Shown: one piece after another, positions 4,956 to 5,594 of the stretch
How the letters are laid out: each line of letters opens with the position of its first letter
How positions within the stretch are numbered: position 1 is the first letter of the stretch
Assembly (NCBI GenBank): GCA_013815575.1
Contig: JACDFX010000156.1
Coordinates: 1-5,594, forward strand
DNA: 5,594 bases
Direction of reading: 5' to 3'
Origin: Rubrobacter sp.
GTDB lineage: Bacteria; Actinomycetota; Rubrobacteria; Rubrobacterales; Rubrobacteraceae
Notes under the pieces: generated by a model
Databases searched by the model: none
What the model was told of the DNA's origin: nothing
What the model saw: the letters and a program-made list of their open reading frames with translations, nothing else
Position numbers and translations under genes: made by a program

Positions 4956-5594
4956 CTACTGCTGGCCGCCCAGGGAACGGGAGAGGTCAGCGGCTATGCG
5001 TTTGATCTCGGGAACGATCCCTTCCAGCCTCTCTCCGTCGAGTCTGCCCGCCGGGCCCGAGACGCTGATGGCAGCCACGACCCTGCCCCCCGCGCCGAAG
5101 ACGGGCGCGGCGACGCAGCCCACACCTTCCTCGATCTCTTCCGCGTCCGTTGCGTAACCCTGCTCCCTGATACGCCCGAGTTCTTCCAGAAGCCTGTCCA
5201 TGTCGGTGATCGTGTGCGGCGTGAAACTCGCCAGCCCACTACGATTCAAGACCGCCTCCACGGTCTCCGGCGGCTGAAAGGCGAGAAGCACCTTGCCCGT
5301 ACCGCTTGCGTGCGGTGGCACCCGGTTGCCAGGCTCCGTGAACATCCGCACCATGCGGGGGGCCGGCACCTGCTCGATGTAGACGACGGAGTTCCGGTCC
5401 AGCGCGGCGAGGTTGGCCGACTCCCGGCTGACCTCCATCAGCTCTTGCAGGAAAGGCCGGGCCAGCGGGCCGAGACGCTCCCGCGAAGAAGAGGACAGCG
5501 TGATCGCCCGCGGTCCAAGCGTGTACTTCCGGCTGTCGGAGACCTGCCGAGCGTAGCCTCGCCGCGTGAGCGTCGAGAGGAGCCGGTGTACCGT
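4956..5594 (-). CDS. IclR-family transcriptional regulator, 5' end outside window
   Basis: DNA-binding regulator, probably of the glyoxylate operon downstream. The frame is open from the window edge through 212 residues to TAG at 4956. The visible part begins inside the winged helix-turn-helix: TVHRLLSTLTRRGYARQ is the recognition helix and wing entry, followed by SRKYTLGPRAI. The effector-binding domain then carries IEQVPAPRMVRMF, PPHASGTGKVLLAF, GYATDAEEIEEGVGCVAAPVF and AAISVSGPAGRL, all hallmarks of the IclR C-terminal domain. The family is usually about 250-260 residues, so about 40 residues are missing. It is codirectional with, and 329 bases upstream of, hyi. E. coli AllR, an IclR member that responds to glyoxylate and allantoin, controls gcl-hyi-glxR, so a similar repressor role is likely here; the effector cannot be read from the sequence. 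An internal ATG at 5438 would lose the DNA-binding domain and is not the real start. Confidence 0.94.
   Translation of the reverse strand, partial: TVHRLLSTLTRRGYARQVSDSRKYTLGPRAITLSSSSRERLGPLARPFLQELMEVSRESANLAALDRNSVVYIEQVPAPRMVRMFTEPGNRVPPHASGTGKVLLAFQPPETVEAVLNRSGLASFTPHTITDMDRLLEELGRIREQGYATDAEEIEEGVGCVAAPVFGAGGRVVAAISVSGPAGRLDGERLEGIVPEIKRIAADLSRSLGGQQ

Noticed and set aside
4730..5005. A 91-codon plus-strand frame in the intergenic gap with a short hydrophobic stretch
   Set aside because: It overlaps the regulator's 3' end, has only a weak ribosome site, and its N- and C-terminal parts are low-complexity. There is not enough to call a gene.

Overview
The window is GC-rich chromosomal DNA. 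All five genes lie on the minus strand, so transcription runs from high to low coordinates. The protein sequences, the GTG and TTG starts and the strong G/C bias at third codon positions suggest a high-GC Gram-positive, possibly a deep-branching actinobacterium of the Rubrobacter type. That placement is an inference from style; no marker gene here proves it.

Layout in transcription order. (1) 5594-4956: the 3' part of an IclR-family regulator, whose N-terminus lies outside the window. (2) 4955-4627: a 329-base non-coding gap. It holds a near-consensus sigma-70-type promoter (TTGACA, 18 bases, TATACT), two abutting palindromes at and just after the predicted transcription start, and several GC hairpins. 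(3) 4626-3817: hydroxypyruvate isomerase (hyi). (4) 3802-2915: tartronate semialdehyde reductase (garR/glxR). (5) 2874-1105: glyoxylate carboligase (gcl). (6) 1044-1: the N-terminal 348 residues of a MOFRL-type glycerate 2-kinase, cut by the window edge. The gaps inside the operon are 14, 40 and 60 bases.

Together the four enzymes make up the glycerate route of glyoxylate assimilation. Gcl joins two glyoxylates into tartronate semialdehyde and CO2. GarR reduces tartronate semialdehyde to D-glycerate. Hyi interconverts tartronate semialdehyde and hydroxypyruvate. The kinase then makes 2-phosphoglycerate, which enters lower glycolysis. The codirectional IclR-type gene is the obvious candidate regulator, comparable to E. 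coli AllR, which controls gcl-hyi-glxR.

The most unusual observation is in Gcl. Glyoxylate carboligase is known for lacking the catalytic glutamate that other thiamine-diphosphate enzymes use to activate the cofactor (Val51 in E. coli Gcl). This protein aligns without gaps through that region and has Glu at position 51, while keeping the other Gcl-type active-site residues that I could place. The paired palindromes over the promoter start are the second point of interest. I see no mobile element, CRISPR array, tRNA or rRNA.
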